This document shows positions 18,919 to 30,100 of a stretch of DNA of 64,000 nt, piece by piece. Numbering within the stretch: the stretch's first letter is position 1; the number at the start of each line of letters is the position of its first letter. The notes below the pieces were generated by a model that saw only the letters and a list, made by a program, of their open reading frames with translations, did not search any database and was not told where the DNA came from. A program made the translations under genes and the position numbers. The DNA comes from Hydrogenophaga palleronii NBRC 102513 (lineage in GTDB: Bacteria > Pseudomonadota > Gammaproteobacteria > Burkholderiales > Burkholderiaceae_C): positions 1-64,000 of the forward strand of contig NZ_BCTJ01000008.1 of assembly GCF_001571225.1 (NCBI RefSeq), written 5' to 3'.

Positions 18919-20181
18919 TCAGGCAGTTTGCAGGCGCGCGAGCCGTTCGCTGGCCGGTGGGTGGGAGTAGTAGAAGCGCGCGTACACCGGGTCGGGCGTG
19001 AGCGTGCTGGCGTTGTCCTTGTAGAGCTTGAGCAGGGCGCTGGCCAGGTCGGGCCCGCTGGTGTGGTCCACCGCGTAGGCGTCGGCCTCGAACTCGTGTT
19101 TGCGCGAGAGTTGTGCCATGAGCGGCGAGAGGAAGTACGTCAGCAGCGGCACGGTCATCATGAACAGCAGCAGGGCCAGGGCGTCGTTGGGCGTGTCCAT
19201 CGAGGGCGTGACACCCAGGCCGCTGAAGAACCAGGCCTGGTTCGAGACCCAGCCCAGCAGGGCGAAGCCCGCCAGGCTCAGTGCGAACATCAGCACGATG
19301 CGCTTGAGGATGTGGCGGCGCTGGTAGTGGCCGAGTTCGTGCGCCAGCACGGCGTCGATCTCGTCCGGGCTGAGTTGCTTGAGCAAGGTGTCGAAGAACA
19401 CCACGCGCTTGGCCGCGCCGAAGCCGGTGAAGTAGGCGTTGGCGTGGGCGCTGCGTTTGCTGCCGTCCATGACGAACAGGCCCTTGGCGGCAAAGCCGCA
19501 GCGCTGCATCAGCGCGTTCACGCGGGTCTTCAGGGTTTCGTCGGCCAGGGGCTCGAACTTGTTGAACAGCGGCGCGATCAGGGTCGGGTACAGCACCAGG
19601 GCCAGCAGGTTGAAGGCCATCCACACGCCCCATGCCCAGATCCACCAGGCCGGGCCGGCGGCACCCATCAGCCACAGCACCAGGGCGGCGATCGGCAGGC
19701 CGATCAGCGCGCCCACCAGCGAGCCCTTGAACAGGTCGGCGAGCCAGAGCGAGAGCGTCATCTTGTTGAAGCCGAAGCGCTCCTCGATGCGGAAGGTGGC
19801 GTACCAGCCCAGCGGCAGGGTGATCAGACCGCCGATGGCGACAAACGCGGCCAGCAGGGCGAGCTGTTGCAGCATGCCGCCGCCCAGCGCGTCCAGCAGG
19901 GTCTGGTTCAACCAGTCCAGGCCGCCGAGCAGGGTCCAGCCCAGCAGCAAGGCGGCGTCGATGGCGGTTTCCAGCAGGCCGTAGCGGGTCTTGGTGATGG
20001 TGTAGTTGGCGGCCTTCTGGTGCGCTTCGAGCGAAATGGTGTCGCTGAACGCCGCCGGCACCGCACCGCGGTGGCGCGCCACGTGGCGGATCTGGCGGCT
20101 GGAGAGCACGGTGCGCACGACCAGGCCCAGCACCAGCAGGGCGCAGAAGAGGGCGGTGAAAGCAAGGGAAGCGGTGTCCAT
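18919..20181 (-). CDS. M48-family membrane metalloprotease (Ste24/CAAX protease-like)
   Basis: A 420-residue integral membrane zinc protease. The catalytic [10 protein letters not shown] (HExxH) is near residue 283, with the third ligand in the downstream [11 protein letters not shown] segment (ExxxD). Six or more hydrophobic helices, including an N-terminal one (residues 7-28), and the [19 protein letters not shown] loop are typical of Ste24/HtpX-related bacterial CAAX-type proteases in membrane-protein quality control. It is the first gene of the operon with pterin dehydratase and rsgA, divergent from orn. Confidence 0.93.
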   Translation of the reverse strand: MDTASLAFTALFCALLVLGLVVRTVLSSRQIRHVARHRGAVPAAFSDTISLEAHQKAANYTITKTRYGLLETAIDAALLLGWTLLGGLDWLNQTLLDALGGGMLQQLALLAAFVAIGGLITLPLGWYATFRIEERFGFNKMTLSLWLADLFKGSLVGALIGLPIAALVLWLMGAAGPAWWIWAWGVWMAFNLLALVLYPTLIAPLFNKFEPLADETLKTRVNALMQRCGFAAKGLFVMDGSKRSAHANAYFTGFGAAKRVVFFDTLLKQLSPDEIDAVLAHELGHYQRRHILKRIVLMFALSLAGFALLGWVSNQAWFFSGLGVTPSMDTPNDALALLLFMMTVPLLTYFLSPLMAQLSRKHEFEADAYAVDHTSGPDLASALLKLYKDNASTLTPDPVYARFYYSHPPASERLARLQTA

Positions 20182-20264
20182 GGGGGCGAGTCTATCGAAG
20201 ACCGCCTGCCGCGCGCGCCGAGGGGGCGGCGGCCCGCTGCGGCGGATCGGCGAGAATGCCCGCC

Positions 20265-20864
20265 ATGACTTCTGCCAACCCCCCGGCCCCGGCGAACGCC
20301 GCCGCCACCGACACCCCCACCCTGGCCAAGAGCGACCAGAACCTGGTCTGGCTCGACTGCGAGATGAGCGGCCTCGACCCCGAGAAAGAGCGCCTGCTGG
20401 AGATCGCGGTGGTGATCACCGGCCCGCAGCTCACGCCGCGCATCGAAGGCCCGGTGATCGTGGTCCACCAGAGTGATGCCGTGCTGGGTGCGATGGACGC
20501 CTGGAACAAGGGCACCCACGGCCGCAGCGGCCTGATCGACAAGGTCAAGGCCAGCACGGTCGACGAAGAGGCCGCACAGGCCGAACTGCTGGCCTTCATC
20601 GGCAAGTACGTGCCGAAGAATGGTTCGCCCATGTGCGGCAACACCATCAGCCAGGACCGCCGTTTCCTGGTGAAGTACATGCCCAAGCTGGAGGCTTATT
20701 TCCACTACCGCTGCCTGGACGTGAGCACGCTCAAGGAACTCGCCAAGCGCTGGCGGCCCGAGGTCTACGAGTCGTTCAAGAAGCACCAGAAGCACACCGC
20801 GCTGGCCGACGTGCACGAGTCCATCGACGAGCTCGAGCACTACCGCACCCACTTCCTTCGCTGA
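20265..20864 (+). CDS. orn: Oligoribonuclease
   Basis: A 199-residue DEDDh 3'-5' exoribonuclease that degrades 2-5 nt RNAs and pGp[21 protein letters not shown] holds the first Asp/Glu pair. The second Asp is in [10 protein letters not shown], and [18 protein letters not shown] carries the last His/Asp. The N-terminus is about 20 residues longer than in E. coli and Ala/Pro-rich. The ATG at 20265 was chosen over one 9 bp upstream (20256); either is possible. It is divergent from the M48 gene. Confidence 0.96.
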   Translation: MTSANPPAPANAAATDTPTLAKSDQNLVWLDCEMSGLDPEKERLLEIAVVITGPQLTPRIEGPVIVVHQSDAVLGAMDAWNKGTHGRSGLIDKVKASTVDEEAAQAELLAFIGKYVPKNGSPMCGNTISQDRRFLVKYMPKLEAYFHYRCLDVSTLKELAKRWRPEVYESFKKHQKHTALADVHESIDELEHYRTHFLR

Positions 20865-20958
20865 GCACCGGACCGCGTCGCGCGGGCCGCAGGCCCGGCG
20901 CGCGCGGCGTTTCCACGTTTGTTGCATGTCAAAATCGTGACATTCAAGTGATGTTCGC

Positions 20959-22545
20959 ATGACAAAAAAATCCCGTGCTCGCTTCCTTCTGAAGCACAAG
21001 GAGGCGCTGCAACTCGGCGCCGCGCTCTCGTTCCTGCTGGTGGTGGCTCTGTATGCCGCGGCCACCGGCGCGTCCACCACAGGCCTGACCAGTTCGGCCA
21101 TCTGGCTGCTGATCGTGGCCGCGGCGGTGGGCGCCTACATGGCCATGAACGTCGGTGCCAACGACGTTGCCAACAACATGGGCCCGGCGGTGGGCTCGGG
21201 TGCCATGACCATGGGCTGGGCCATCGTGGTAGCCGCGGTCTTCGAGACGCTGGGCGCCATCGTGGCTGGTGGCGACGTGGTCGGCACCATCAAGGGCGGC
21301 ATCATCCAGCCCGACAGCATCACCGATCCCTCGCTGTTCGCCTGGGTCATGTTCTCGGCGCTGCTGGCCGGCGCGCTCTGGCTCAACCTTGCCACCGCGC
21401 TGCGTGCGCCGGTGTCGACCACCCACTCCATCATCGGCGCGGTGCTGGGCGCGGGCATCGCGGCCGGCGGCTGGGACATGGTGAACTGGAACATGATCGG
21501 CGCCATCGTCATGAGCTGGGTGGTGTCGCCACTGGCGGGCTGCGCGATGGCCGCGGCCTTCCTCTACATGATCAAGCGCAGCGTCACCTACCGCAGCGAA
21601 AAGACCGATGCCGCCAGCCGCATCGTGCCCTTGCTGATCGGCCTGATGGTCTGGGCCTACACCACCTACATGCTGCTCAAGGGCCTGGGCCAGCTGGTGC
21701 ATGTGAAAGCCTGGGCTGCCATGCTGATCGGCCTGGTCGCCGCGCTGGTGGTGTGGTGGCTGGTGCGCAAGCCGATTGCGCGCATGGCCATGCGGCAGAG
21801 CAACAGCAAGGACGGTGTGAACCGCCTGTTCACCTGGCCGCTGGTCTGCTCGGCCGCGCTGCTGAGTTTTGCGCACGGCGCGAGTGACGTGTCCAACGCC
21901 ATCGGCCCGCTGGCGGCCATCTACGAAGCGGTGCAGGCCGGTGCCATTGCCACGCGCGCGGCGACCCCGATGTGGATCATGGTCATCGGCGCGCTCGGCC
22001 TGGCGGTGGGCCTGGCCCTCTACGGCGGGCGCCTGATCCGCACCGTGGGCAAGGAGATCACCGAGCTCGACAACATGCGGGCCTACGCGATCGCCATGGC
22101 CACCACCATCACCGTGATCGCTGCCACCCAGATGGGTATGCCGATCTCCACCACCCACGTCACCATCGGCGCGGTGTTCGGTGTCGGCTTCCTGCGCGAA
22201 CTGCTGAAGGTGAACTACACCAAGATGGAGGCGGTGGTGTTCGCCGGCCATCAGGGCGCCGACCGCCATGAGGTCGAGGCCTACCTGAACCGCTTCGAGG
22301 CCGCCGAGGTGCACGAGAAGAAGCGCATGCTGGCCGACATGAAGCGCCGCGCCAAGGCGCACGAGGCCACCGAGGGCGCGGTGTTCGGGAAGAAGGAGCA
22401 GAAGGCGCTGAAGAAGGCCTACAAGAAAGAGCTGGTGAAACGCTCGGCGGTGCTGCGCATCGTCGCCGCCTGGATCATCACCGTGCCCGCCACCGCGGTG
22501 CTCGCGGCCGTGCTGTTTTACATCGTTCGGGCGGTGCTGGGCTGA
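20959..22545 (+). CDS. pit: Inorganic phosphate transporter, Pit family
   Basis: A 528-residue PiT-family symporter for (metal-)phosphate. Two PiT signature repeats are visible: GANDVANNMGPAVGSG near residue 60 and GASDVSNAIGPLAAIYE near residue 310. About ten helices flank a long cytoplasmic, lysine- and glutamate-rich insert (about residues 430-495, many Lys-Ala heptads). No phosphate-regulation partner (PhoU-like) is adjacent. It appears monocistronic, with no strong terminator before the long leader of the helicase gene. Confidence 0.93.
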   Translation: MTKKSRARFLLKHKEALQLGAALSFLLVVALYAAATGASTTGLTSSAIWLLIVAAAVGAYMAMNVGANDVANNMGPAVGSGAMTMGWAIVVAAVFETLGAIVAGGDVVGTIKGGIIQPDSITDPSLFAWVMFSALLAGALWLNLATALRAPVSTTHSIIGAVLGAGIAAGGWDMVNWNMIGAIVMSWVVSPLAGCAMAAAFLYMIKRSVTYRSEKTDAASRIVPLLIGLMVWAYTTYMLLKGLGQLVHVKAWAAMLIGLVAALVVWWLVRKPIARMAMRQSNSKDGVNRLFTWPLVCSAALLSFAHGASDVSNAIGPLAAIYEAVQAGAIATRAATPMWIMVIGALGLAVGLALYGGRLIRTVGKEITELDNMRAYAIAMATTITVIAATQMGMPISTTHVTIGAVFGVGFLRELLKVNYTKMEAVVFAGHQGADRHEVEAYLNRFEAAEVHEKKRMLADMKRRAKAHEATEGAVFGKKEQKALKKAYKKELVKRSAVLRIVAAWIITVPATAVLAAVLFYIVRAVLG

Positions 22546-22886
22546 GTGGGGTGGTGTAAAGACTCGGGTTTTCCCTGAATCTGTGCCATAATCGCGGGCT
22601 TCGCAGGCAACTGCGATGATTTGTGCATCTGCCTCACACACCAGGCCCCCCGAACACCCGGTTGGTTCGGTTCCACCAGGAACCCGTTCCCACTTCAGCG
22701 GATGGGGTCTTCGCTCCCGGCGTCACGCTTTCCTTTTGTGACCCATGGCGCGTCGATCGTTTGATGGTTGATGTTTTGTAACCACGAACGAATCCGACGC
22801 CACGGAGCTGCCACCTTTTCAGGTCGGCCGTCCCCATAGCGTTTGTTTTCAATCAATTGCGCCTTTACTGTGGCGCATGGACGAAC
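22546..22886 (+). promoter_or_regulatory. Promoter and long 5' leader of the DEAD-box helicase gene
   Basis: This 341-bp gap holds a CATAAT -10-like element at 22587-22592 followed by CGCGGG, the same style as the rpsP promoter. About 290 nt of leader then precede the ATG. The leader contains a perfect hairpin GGTTCC-ACCA-GGAACC at 22669-22684 and an adjoining CGAAC...GTTCG pair at 22651-22669, and becomes AT-richer toward the gene. Long leaders with temperature or autoregulatory structure are known for cold-shock helicases; that function here is inferred. Confidence 0.55.
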
Positions 22887-24848
22887 ATGAGCGACTCTTT
22901 TGAAGCCCGCGGCGATTTCTCGCCCGAAACCCAGTCTGCCGACACGGAAGCAGACACCTCCACCCCCATCGCCGCTGAAGCCGAGGCCGTTGTGCCTGCG
23001 GGCCCGAACGGTTTTGAACTGCTGGGCCTGGCGCCCGAGCTGGTGCAAGCCTGTGCCGACCTCGGCTATGTGCAGCCCACCGGCGTGCAGAAGAACGTGA
23101 TCCCCAAGGCCATGGTGGCCGAGGGTGAACAGCGTTTTGCCGACCTGATGGTTTCCAGCCAGACCGGCAGCGGCAAGACCGCCGCCTTCCTGCTGCCCGT
23201 GCTGCACACCCTGCTGCAGCAACGCGCCGAGGCCGACGCCAAGGAACGTGCCGAGCGCGAACAAGCCGTGGCCGACGCCCTGGCCCGTGGCGAAGCACCG
23301 CCTAAGGCGCCCAAGCGCAAGGACCCCACCAGCCCGCGCAACTTCAAGGCCGCCACCCCCGGCGCCCTGATCCTGTGCCCGACGCGTGAACTCGCGCAGC
23401 AGGTGGCCAACGACGCCATCGACCTCGTGCGCCACTGCCGTGGCCTGCGCATCGCCAACGTGGTCGGCGGCATGCCTTACCAGCTGCAGATCGCCCGCCT
23501 GCAGAACGCCGACCTCGTGGTTGCCACGCCCGGCCGCCTGCTCGACCTGCAACGCTCGCAACAGCTCAAGCTCGACCAGGTGCAGTTCCTGGTCGTCGAC
23601 GAAGCCGACCGCATGCTCGACCTGGGCTTCTCGGACGACCTCGCCGAAGTCAACGACCTGACCAGCCAGCGCCGCCAGACCATGATGTTCAGCGCGACCT
23701 TCGCGCCGCGCATCCAGCAGCTCGCCATGCGCGTGATGCACGACAACGGCAAGCACGTGCAGAAGGTGCAGATCGACTCGCCGCAAGAGCAACACGCCAA
23801 CATCAAGCAAGTGCTGTTCTGGGCCGACAACGCCGACCACAAGCGCAAGCTGCTCGACCACTGGCTGCGCGACACCACCATCAACCAGGCGGTGGTGTTC
23901 TGCAGCACGCAGATCGAATGCGACGGCCTCGCCAGCGACCTGCAGCAAGCCGGCTTTGCCGCCGTTGCGCTGCACGGCGCGCTGAACCAGGGCATGCGCA
24001 ACCGCCGCCTGATGGCGCTGCGCAACGGCCAGACGCAGTTCCTCGTGGCCACCGACGTGGCGGCGCGCGGCATCGACGTGCCCACCATCACCCACGTGTT
24101 CAACTTCGGCCTGCCGATGAAGGCCGAGGACTACACCCACCGCATCGGCCGCACCGGCCGTGCCGGCCGCGACGGCCTGGCCGTCACGTTTGCCGAGTTC
24201 CGCGATCGCCGCAAGATCGGTGACATCGAGGCCTACACGCGCCAGCGCATCGGCGTCGAAACCGTGCCTGGCCTGGAGCCGCGCCAGCGCGCACCGCAGC
24301 CCGAGTTTGGTGGCCGCGGCCGCCCGGCCGGCCGTGGTGACCGCTTCGGTGGTGGCGGCGGCGACCGTTTCGGTGGTGACCGCAACTACGCCGACCGCAG
24401 CAACTTCAACGCCCGTGGCCCCGCACCGCGTGGCCCGCGTTTTGAAGGCCGCCCGGAAGGCCGCTTCGACGCTCCGCGCGTTGACCACAGCCGCCCCGAA
24501 ACGCGTTTTGACCCGCGCTTCGAAGGCCGTGCCGAACCGCAGCCGCGCCACGAAGGTCGCTTCGACAACCGTTCGGACAACCGCTTCGAGCAACGTGACC
24601 ATGGCGGCTACCGCCAGGACACGCGCCCGGCCAGCCGTGGTTTCGGCGACCGCGGTGCACCGTCCGCCCGCCCCGGTGGTTTCTCCAGCTTCGGCCGCAG
24701 CGACAGCCGCCCGGCCGGCGCCGGTGACCGCGGTGGCTTCAGCGACCGTGGCAACGCCGAGCGCGGCGCCATGCGCGGTGGCGAATTCGCCCCGCGCCGC
24801 AGCGAAGGTGGCCCGGCCCGTCCGGTCGCCCGCCGCAGCCCGCGTTGA
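22887..24848 (+). CDS. DEAD-box ATP-dependent RNA helicase with RGG-like C-terminal tail
   Basis: A 653-residue helicase of the RhlE/DeaD group. Motifs in order: Q region GVQKNVIP, Walker A SSQTGSGKTAAF, PTRELAQQV, TPGRLLDL, DEADRMLDLGF, SAT, ATDVAARGID, and HRIGRTGRAGR. Between motif I and Ia there is an Ala/Glu/Lys-rich insert (about residues 115-150). From about residue 475 the tail is low complexity, rich in Arg, Gly, Phe, Asp (RFGGGGGDRFGGDR, repeated RFE/RFD units), probably RNA-binding and phase-separating. The ATG at 22887 is used; an in-frame ATG 30 bp upstream lacks support. Confidence 0.93.
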   Translation: MSDSFEARGDFSPETQSADTEADTSTPIAAEAEAVVPAGPNGFELLGLAPELVQACADLGYVQPTGVQKNVIPKAMVAEGEQRFADLMVSSQTGSGKTAAFLLPVLHTLLQQRAEADAKERAEREQAVADALARGEAPPKAPKRKDPTSPRNFKAATPGALILCPTRELAQQVANDAIDLVRHCRGLRIANVVGGMPYQLQIARLQNADLVVATPGRLLDLQRSQQLKLDQVQFLVVDEADRMLDLGFSDDLAEVNDLTSQRRQTMMFSATFAPRIQQLAMRVMHDNGKHVQKVQIDSPQEQHANIKQVLFWADNADHKRKLLDHWLRDTTINQAVVFCSTQIECDGLASDLQQAGFAAVALHGALNQGMRNRRLMALRNGQTQFLVATDVAARGIDVPTITHVFNFGLPMKAEDYTHRIGRTGRAGRDGLAVTFAEFRDRRKIGDIEAYTRQRIGVETVPGLEPRQRAPQPEFGGRGRPAGRGDRFGGGGGDRFGGDRNYADRSNFNARGPAPRGPRFEGRPEGRFDAPRVDHSRPETRFDPRFEGRAEPQPRHEGRFDNRSDNRFEQRDHGGYRQDTRPASRGFGDRGAPSARPGGFSSFGRSDSRPAGAGDRGGFSDRGNAERGAMRGGEFAPRRSEGGPARPVARRSPR

Positions 24849-24905
24849 GCGGTCCGGTCCTGAGCAGGGCCGGCCTTGAACCACAACCCGGCTCACCCCG
24901 GGTTC

Positions 24906-24940
24906 AAGCCCCTCCCGCTTCGGCGCGAGGGGCTTTGTTT
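24906..24940 (+). terminator. Intrinsic terminator after the DEAD-box helicase gene
   Basis: Stem arms AAGCCCCTC (24906-24914) and GAGGGGCTT (24927-24935) enclose a 12-nt loop and are followed by TGTTTT, 58 bp after the stop. Confidence 0.9.
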
Positions 24941-25035
24941 TGGGCGCTCGGTTGCTGGGTCGAGTCCAGCCACGCACTTCGCTATGCTGGCAGCCCGTTC
25001 GCCCGCACCTTCTCCCCGCCACACCGCTTCCGCCC

Positions 25036-25665
25036 ATGTTGTCTCTCGACACCGCACTCAGTTTCTTCACGGTCGCCTTGCTGCTGGGCTTCACGCCCGG
25101 CCCCGACAACCTCTTTGTATTGATGCAGTCGGTCTCGCGCGGGTGCCGCGCCGGGTTGATCGTGATGCTGGGCCTGTGCGCCGGCCTGTGCGTGCACACG
25201 GCAGCAGTAGCCCTGGGGCTGGCTGCCGTGTTTGCCGCTTCGCCCGGGGCGTTCGTGGTGCTCAAGCTGGTGGGCGCCGCCTACTTGCTGTACCTCGCCT
25301 GGCAGGCCTGGCGCGCGCCCGCCGAGGCCCTGGGCAGCCAGGCCGCGCAGCCTGCCGCATCGGCGCGCAGCCTGTTCCTCAAGGGCATCGTGATGAACCT
25401 CACCAACCCGAAGGTGGTGCTGTTCTTCCTCGCGTTCCTGCCGCAGTTCGTGGAGCCCTCGGCCGGCCCGGTGGGTGTACAGATCGTGCTGCTGGGTGCC
25501 TTGTTCGTGCTGTCCACCCTGCTGGCCTTCGGCAGCATCGCCTTGCTGGCCGGCGTGTTGGGCGAACGCCTGTTGCGCTCGGCGCGCGCGCAGACGGTGT
25601 TGAACCGGCTGGCCGCGGCGGTGTTCGCCGGGCTGGCGGTGCGGTTGCTGGCGACCAGCCGCTGA
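25036..25665 (+). CDS. LysE/RhtB-family amino acid exporter
   Basis: A 209-residue membrane protein. FFTVALLLGFTPGPDNLFVL near the N-terminus is the LysE-family signature, and LKGIVMNLTNPKVVLFFLAFLPQF in the middle is equally typical. Five to six helices. The ATG at 25036 starts the first helix; the 32 codons open upstream lie in the terminator region of the helicase gene. It exports an amino acid, probably a homoserine/threonine or lysine type; the substrate cannot be read. Convergent with the efflux operon, 28 bp apart. Confidence 0.9.
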   Translation: MLSLDTALSFFTVALLLGFTPGPDNLFVLMQSVSRGCRAGLIVMLGLCAGLCVHTAAVALGLAAVFAASPGAFVVLKLVGAAYLLYLAWQAWRAPAEALGSQAAQPAASARSLFLKGIVMNLTNPKVVLFFLAFLPQFVEPSAGPVGVQIVLLGALFVLSTLLAFGSIALLAGVLGERLLRSARAQTVLNRLAAAVFAGLAVRLLATSR

Positions 25666-25693
25666 ACGCGGCCAGAAAAACCCAGCAGAAAAC

Positions 25694-27139
25694 TCAGCCG
25701 CCCAGCACCTTCCAGAGCGCGATGCGGTTGGCCTGTTCCGACAGGCGCAGCGCGATCAGCACCTGTTGCGCGGCGTACAGGCTGCGTTGTGCGTCGAGCA
25801 CGGTGAGGTAGTTGTCCACGCCGGCGGTGAAGCGCGCCTCGGACAACTCGAACGCCTGCGCGTTCGCCGCCACCACCGCCTCCTGGGCGTCCAGGCGGGC
25901 CTGCCACTGGGTGCGTTCGGCCAACGCATCGGAGGCTTCGCGGAAGGCGGTCTGGATCGCCTTCTCGTACTGGTTGACGGCGATCTCGCGGTTGGCCTGT
26001 GCCACGTCCACCGCGGCGCGGGCGCTGCCGCCGTCAAAGATCGGCCAGCGGATCTGCGGCACAAAGCTCCAGGTGCCGTTGCCGCTGGCGAACAGGTTGT
26101 CCAGCTCGCGGCTGCCGGTGCCCACGCTGGTGGTCAGGCTGATGGTGGGGAAGAGGGCGGCACGCGCCGCTGCTACGTTGGCCGACAGGGCGCGCAGGTT
26201 GTACTCGCTCGCGCGCACGTCGGGCCGCGCCAGCAGCAGACTGGACGGCAGTTCCGCCGGCAGCACCAGCAGGGCCGCGGGCGCCTGCGCCGGTTCGCCG
26301 CGCAAGGTGTCGGCGGTTGGCAGCCAGTCGGGGTTGAGGCCGCTGCCCACCAGCAGGTCTAGCGCGTTGCGGTCCTTGGCCACCTGGGCGGTGAAGGCCG
26401 CCACGTCGCCGCGCGCGGTTTCCACCGTGCTGCGGTTCTGCGCCAGCACCAGGCCCGAGGTGGCGCCGAGCGCGTGGATGCGCTCGGTCAGCTGATAAGC
26501 CTTTTCGCGCCCGGCCAGGGTGTCCTGCGCCAGCTTCAGGCGCGCCTGGTCGGCGGCCAGGTTGAGCCACGCGTTGGTGACGTCGGCCACCAGCGTGATG
26601 CGCACGCTCTGCTGGTTCACCTCGGACTGCAGGAACTGCTGCAACGCGGCCTCGTTGAGGTTGCGCACACGGCCCCAGAGGTCAAGCTCGAAGCTGGTGA
26701 TGGCGAGTTGCGCGGTGTACTGGCTGCTCACGCTGGACACGCCGGCGCTGGACAGGTCGGCCGCGGTGCGGCTGCGGCTGCCCTGGCCGGCGGCGGCCAC
26801 GGTGGGCAACTGCGCGGCGCTGGTGATGCCGTACTGCGCGCGTGCGCGGTCGATGTTGAGCACCGCCACACGCAGGTCGCGGTTGTGGCTGAGCGCCTGT
26901 GCCACCGTCTGCCGCAGGCCGGGGTGCTGCACCCAGGCCAGGGCCTGGGCGTCGGTCAGCGCTGCCGGGCGGGTCTCGGCCACCGGCAGGGGCTGGCCCA
27001 GGGTGGGGGCGACCACGCCTTGCACATCCGGTTGTACGGGCGGCAGCTGGGCGCAGGCGCCCAGGGCCAGGGCGGTGACCGCCGCGGCGGCGATGGCGGT
27101 CCAGCGGCGCTCAATGCGGGCAGCGTGCGGGCGCGGCAT
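25694..27139 (-). CDS. RND efflux outer-membrane lipoprotein (OprM/NodT family)
   Basis: A 481-residue outer-membrane factor. The signal peptide ends in a lipobox LGAC with the cysteine near residue 29. Two OEP repeats follow: the first includes NRDLRVAVLNIDRARAQYGI and SFELDLWGRVRNL; the second includes RPDVRASEYNLRALSANVAAA and FTAGVDNYLTVLDAQRSLY. It forms the trimeric exit duct for the RND pump encoded upstream. Its ATG overlaps the pump stop codon (ATGA at 27139), so translation is coupled. Confidence 0.95.
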   Translation of the reverse strand: MPRPHAARIERRWTAIAAAAVTALALGACAQLPPVQPDVQGVVAPTLGQPLPVAETRPAALTDAQALAWVQHPGLRQTVAQALSHNRDLRVAVLNIDRARAQYGITSAAQLPTVAAAGQGSRSRTAADLSSAGVSSVSSQYTAQLAITSFELDLWGRVRNLNEAALQQFLQSEVNQQSVRITLVADVTNAWLNLAADQARLKLAQDTLAGREKAYQLTERIHALGATSGLVLAQNRSTVETARGDVAAFTAQVAKDRNALDLLVGSGLNPDWLPTADTLRGEPAQAPAALLVLPAELPSSLLLARPDVRASEYNLRALSANVAAARAALFPTISLTTSVGTGSRELDNLFASGNGTWSFVPQIRWPIFDGGSARAAVDVAQANREIAVNQYEKAIQTAFREASDALAERTQWQARLDAQEAVVAANAQAFELSEARFTAGVDNYLTVLDAQRSLYAAQQVLIALRLSEQANRIALWKVLGG

Positions 27140-30100
27140 CAGGCTTCTCCTTGTGCGGACACGGGGTGGGCACCACCATGTGCGGCGGTGGCGGTTTGTT
27201 CGGCGTGGGCGCCGCGTTTGTCCTTCATGACCCAGCTGCGCACCAGCAGGAAGAACACCGGCACGAAGAACAGGCCGAGCGCGGTGGAGAGCATGGTGCC
27301 GCCCAGCACGGCGGTGCCGATGGCCTGGCGGCTGGCCGCGCCCGGGCCGGTGCCCAGGGCCAGCGGCAGCACGCCGAAGCCGAAGGCCAGCGAGGTCATC
27401 AGGATCGGGCGCAAGCGCCGGCGCACGGCCTGCACCGTGGCGTCGAAGATGCTCAGGCCCTTCTCTTGCAGCTGCACCGCAAACTCCACGATCAGGATGG
27501 CGTTCTTCGACGCCAGCCCCACCGTGGTCAACAGACCCACCTGGAAGTACACGTCGTTCGACATGCCCCGGAAGTAGGTGGCGAGCAGCGCGCCCACCAC
27601 ACCCAGCGGCACGGCCAGCATGACCGAGAACGGCACGCTCCAGCTTTCGTACAGCGCGGCCAGGCAGAGGAACACGAACAGGATGGAGATGGCGTACAGC
27701 AGCGGCGCCTGCGAGCCCGACTGGCGCTCTTGCAGCGAAGCGCCCGTCCATTCGTAGCCGATGCCCACCGGCATCTCCGCCATGATTTCTTCCACCGCGC
27801 GCATCGCCGCGCCCGAGCTCACGCCGGGTGCGGTGTTGGCCAGCATCTCCATCGACGGCGTGCCGTTGTAGCGCAGCAGCTGGGGCGCGCTGCTGGTCCA
27901 GTGGCTGGTGGTGAAGGCAGAGAACGGAATCATCTGCCCGGCGTTGTTGCGCACCGTCCATTGGCCGATGTCCTGCGGCAGCATGCGGTAGGGCGCGTCG
28001 CCCTGCACGTAGACGCGTTTGACGCGGCCGTTGTGCACGAAGTCGTTCACGTAGGCGCCGCCCATGGCGCTGGAGAGCACGCTGTTGATGTCGTTGATCG
28101 CCAGGCCCAGTGCGGCGGCCTTGCGGTCGTCCACCACCACCTTGAGCTCCGATGTGTCGTCGAAGTTGTTGGTGCGCATGTTGGTCAGCGAGGGGTGCTT
28201 GGTGGCCAGTTCGATCACGCGGTCCTTGGCGGCTTTCAAGGCTTCGTAGCCCAGGCCGTTGATGTCCTTGAGCATGAAGTTCACGCCGGCGTCCGACCCC
28301 AGGCCACGCACCGCGGCCGGCATGTTCACGAAGATGCGGGCCGAGCGAATGCTGGCCAGATCCCGGGTGGCCTTGCGCGAAATGGCTTCGGCACTCTGCG
28401 CCTGGTCGGGCCGCTCGTCCCAGGGCTTGAGGCGCACGAAGATGATGCCCGAGCTCTGGTTGCCGCTGTTGCCGGCGAGCGAGTTCACGCGCAGCACATC
28501 GGGCTGGGCGATGAAGTACTGCGTGATGTCCTGCAGCACCACCTCCAGCTGCGCATCGGACGAACCGGCCGGCATGGTCACGCTGGCGGTGATGAAACCC
28601 TGGTCTTCCACCGGCAGGAACGAGGTGGGCAGTTTGTTGAACAGCAGCACCACGACGCCGATGACCAGCACAAAGGCCAGCATCACGCGTTTGCTGCGCA
28701 CCAGCAGCTTGCCGACGATGCCCTGGTAACCCCTGGAGGTGCGGTCGAAGCGGTCGTTGAACCAGACGAAGAAACGGTCCACCAGGCCCAGAAAACCCTT
28801 GCGCTGCTCGCGCCCGTGCAGGTGGTTCATGGGCTTGAGGATGGTGGCGCACAGGGCCGGTGTGAGCGTCAGCGCCACCATCACCGAGAACGCCATGGCC
28901 GATACGATGGCCACCGAGAACTGGCGGTAGATCACGCCCACCGAGCCGGAGAAGAAGGCCATCGGGATGAACACCGCCGACAGCGTGAGGCCGATACCGA
29001 TCAGTGCCGGGGTGATTTCCTTCATCGACTTGCTCGTGGCTTCCTTGGCCGACAGGCCTTCCTCGTGCATCACGCGCTCGACGTTTTCCACCACCACGAT
29101 GGCGTCGTCCACCAGCAGCCCGATGGCCAACACCATGGCAAACATGGTCAACATGTTGATGGAGTACCCCATCACCGAGAGCACGCCGAAGGTGCCCAGC
29201 AGCACGACCGGCACGGCGATGGCTGGGATCAGCGTGGCGCGCAGGTTCTGCAGGAACACGAAGATCACGATCACCACCAGCAGCAGCGCTTCCAGCAAGG
29301 TGATGGCCACCTCCTTGATCGACGCCCTCACGTACGGCGTGGTGTCCGAGCTGATCACGCCGGTGATGCCGTCGGGGAAGAAGGGCGCGAGCTCGGCCAT
29401 CTTGGCGTTGATCGCATTGGCCACCGACATGGCGTTGGCGCCGTCGGCCAGCACGATGCCGATGCCGGCGCCGGGCTGGTTGTTCAGGCGCGATTTCACG
29501 GTGAGGTTGTCGCCGTCCAGCTCCACCCGCGCCACGTCACCGATGGTGACCACCGAGCCGTCGTTGGCCGCCTTGAGCACGATGTTGCGGAACTCCTCGG
29601 GCGTCTTGAGCTTGGTGCGCGCCGTGATGGTGGCGTTGAGCATCTGGTCTTTCACCGCCGGCAGCGCACCCAGCTGGCCCGCCGACACCTGGGCGTTCTG
29701 CGAGTTGAGCGCCGAGATGATGTCCGACGGCATCAGCGCGTACTGCTGCAGCTTGGCCGGGTCCATCCAGATGCGCATGGCGTAGCTGGTGCCGTACACG
29801 GTGACATCGCCCACGCCGTCCAGGCGGGAGATCACGTCCACCACGTTGCTGCTGAGGTAGTCACCAATCGCCACCTGCGTCACCGACGGATCGGGCGAGG
29901 TGAACACATAGGTCATCAGGTTGTCCTGGCCGCCTTTGTTCACGAACACGCCGCGGCTCTTCACCGCGTCGGGCAGCCGGTTCATGGCGGTCTGCAGCTT
30001 GTTCTGCACCTGCACCTGGGCCACGTCGATGTCGGTGCCCGGGGCAAAGGTGAGCTGGGTGCGCGAGCGGCCGGCGGAATCGCTGGTGGAGCTCATGTAG

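Noticed and set aside
22695-25265. Long leftward open frame antisense to the DEAD-box helicase
   Set aside because: All helicase motifs are on the plus strand; this frame is their shadow and extends over the leader and terminator.
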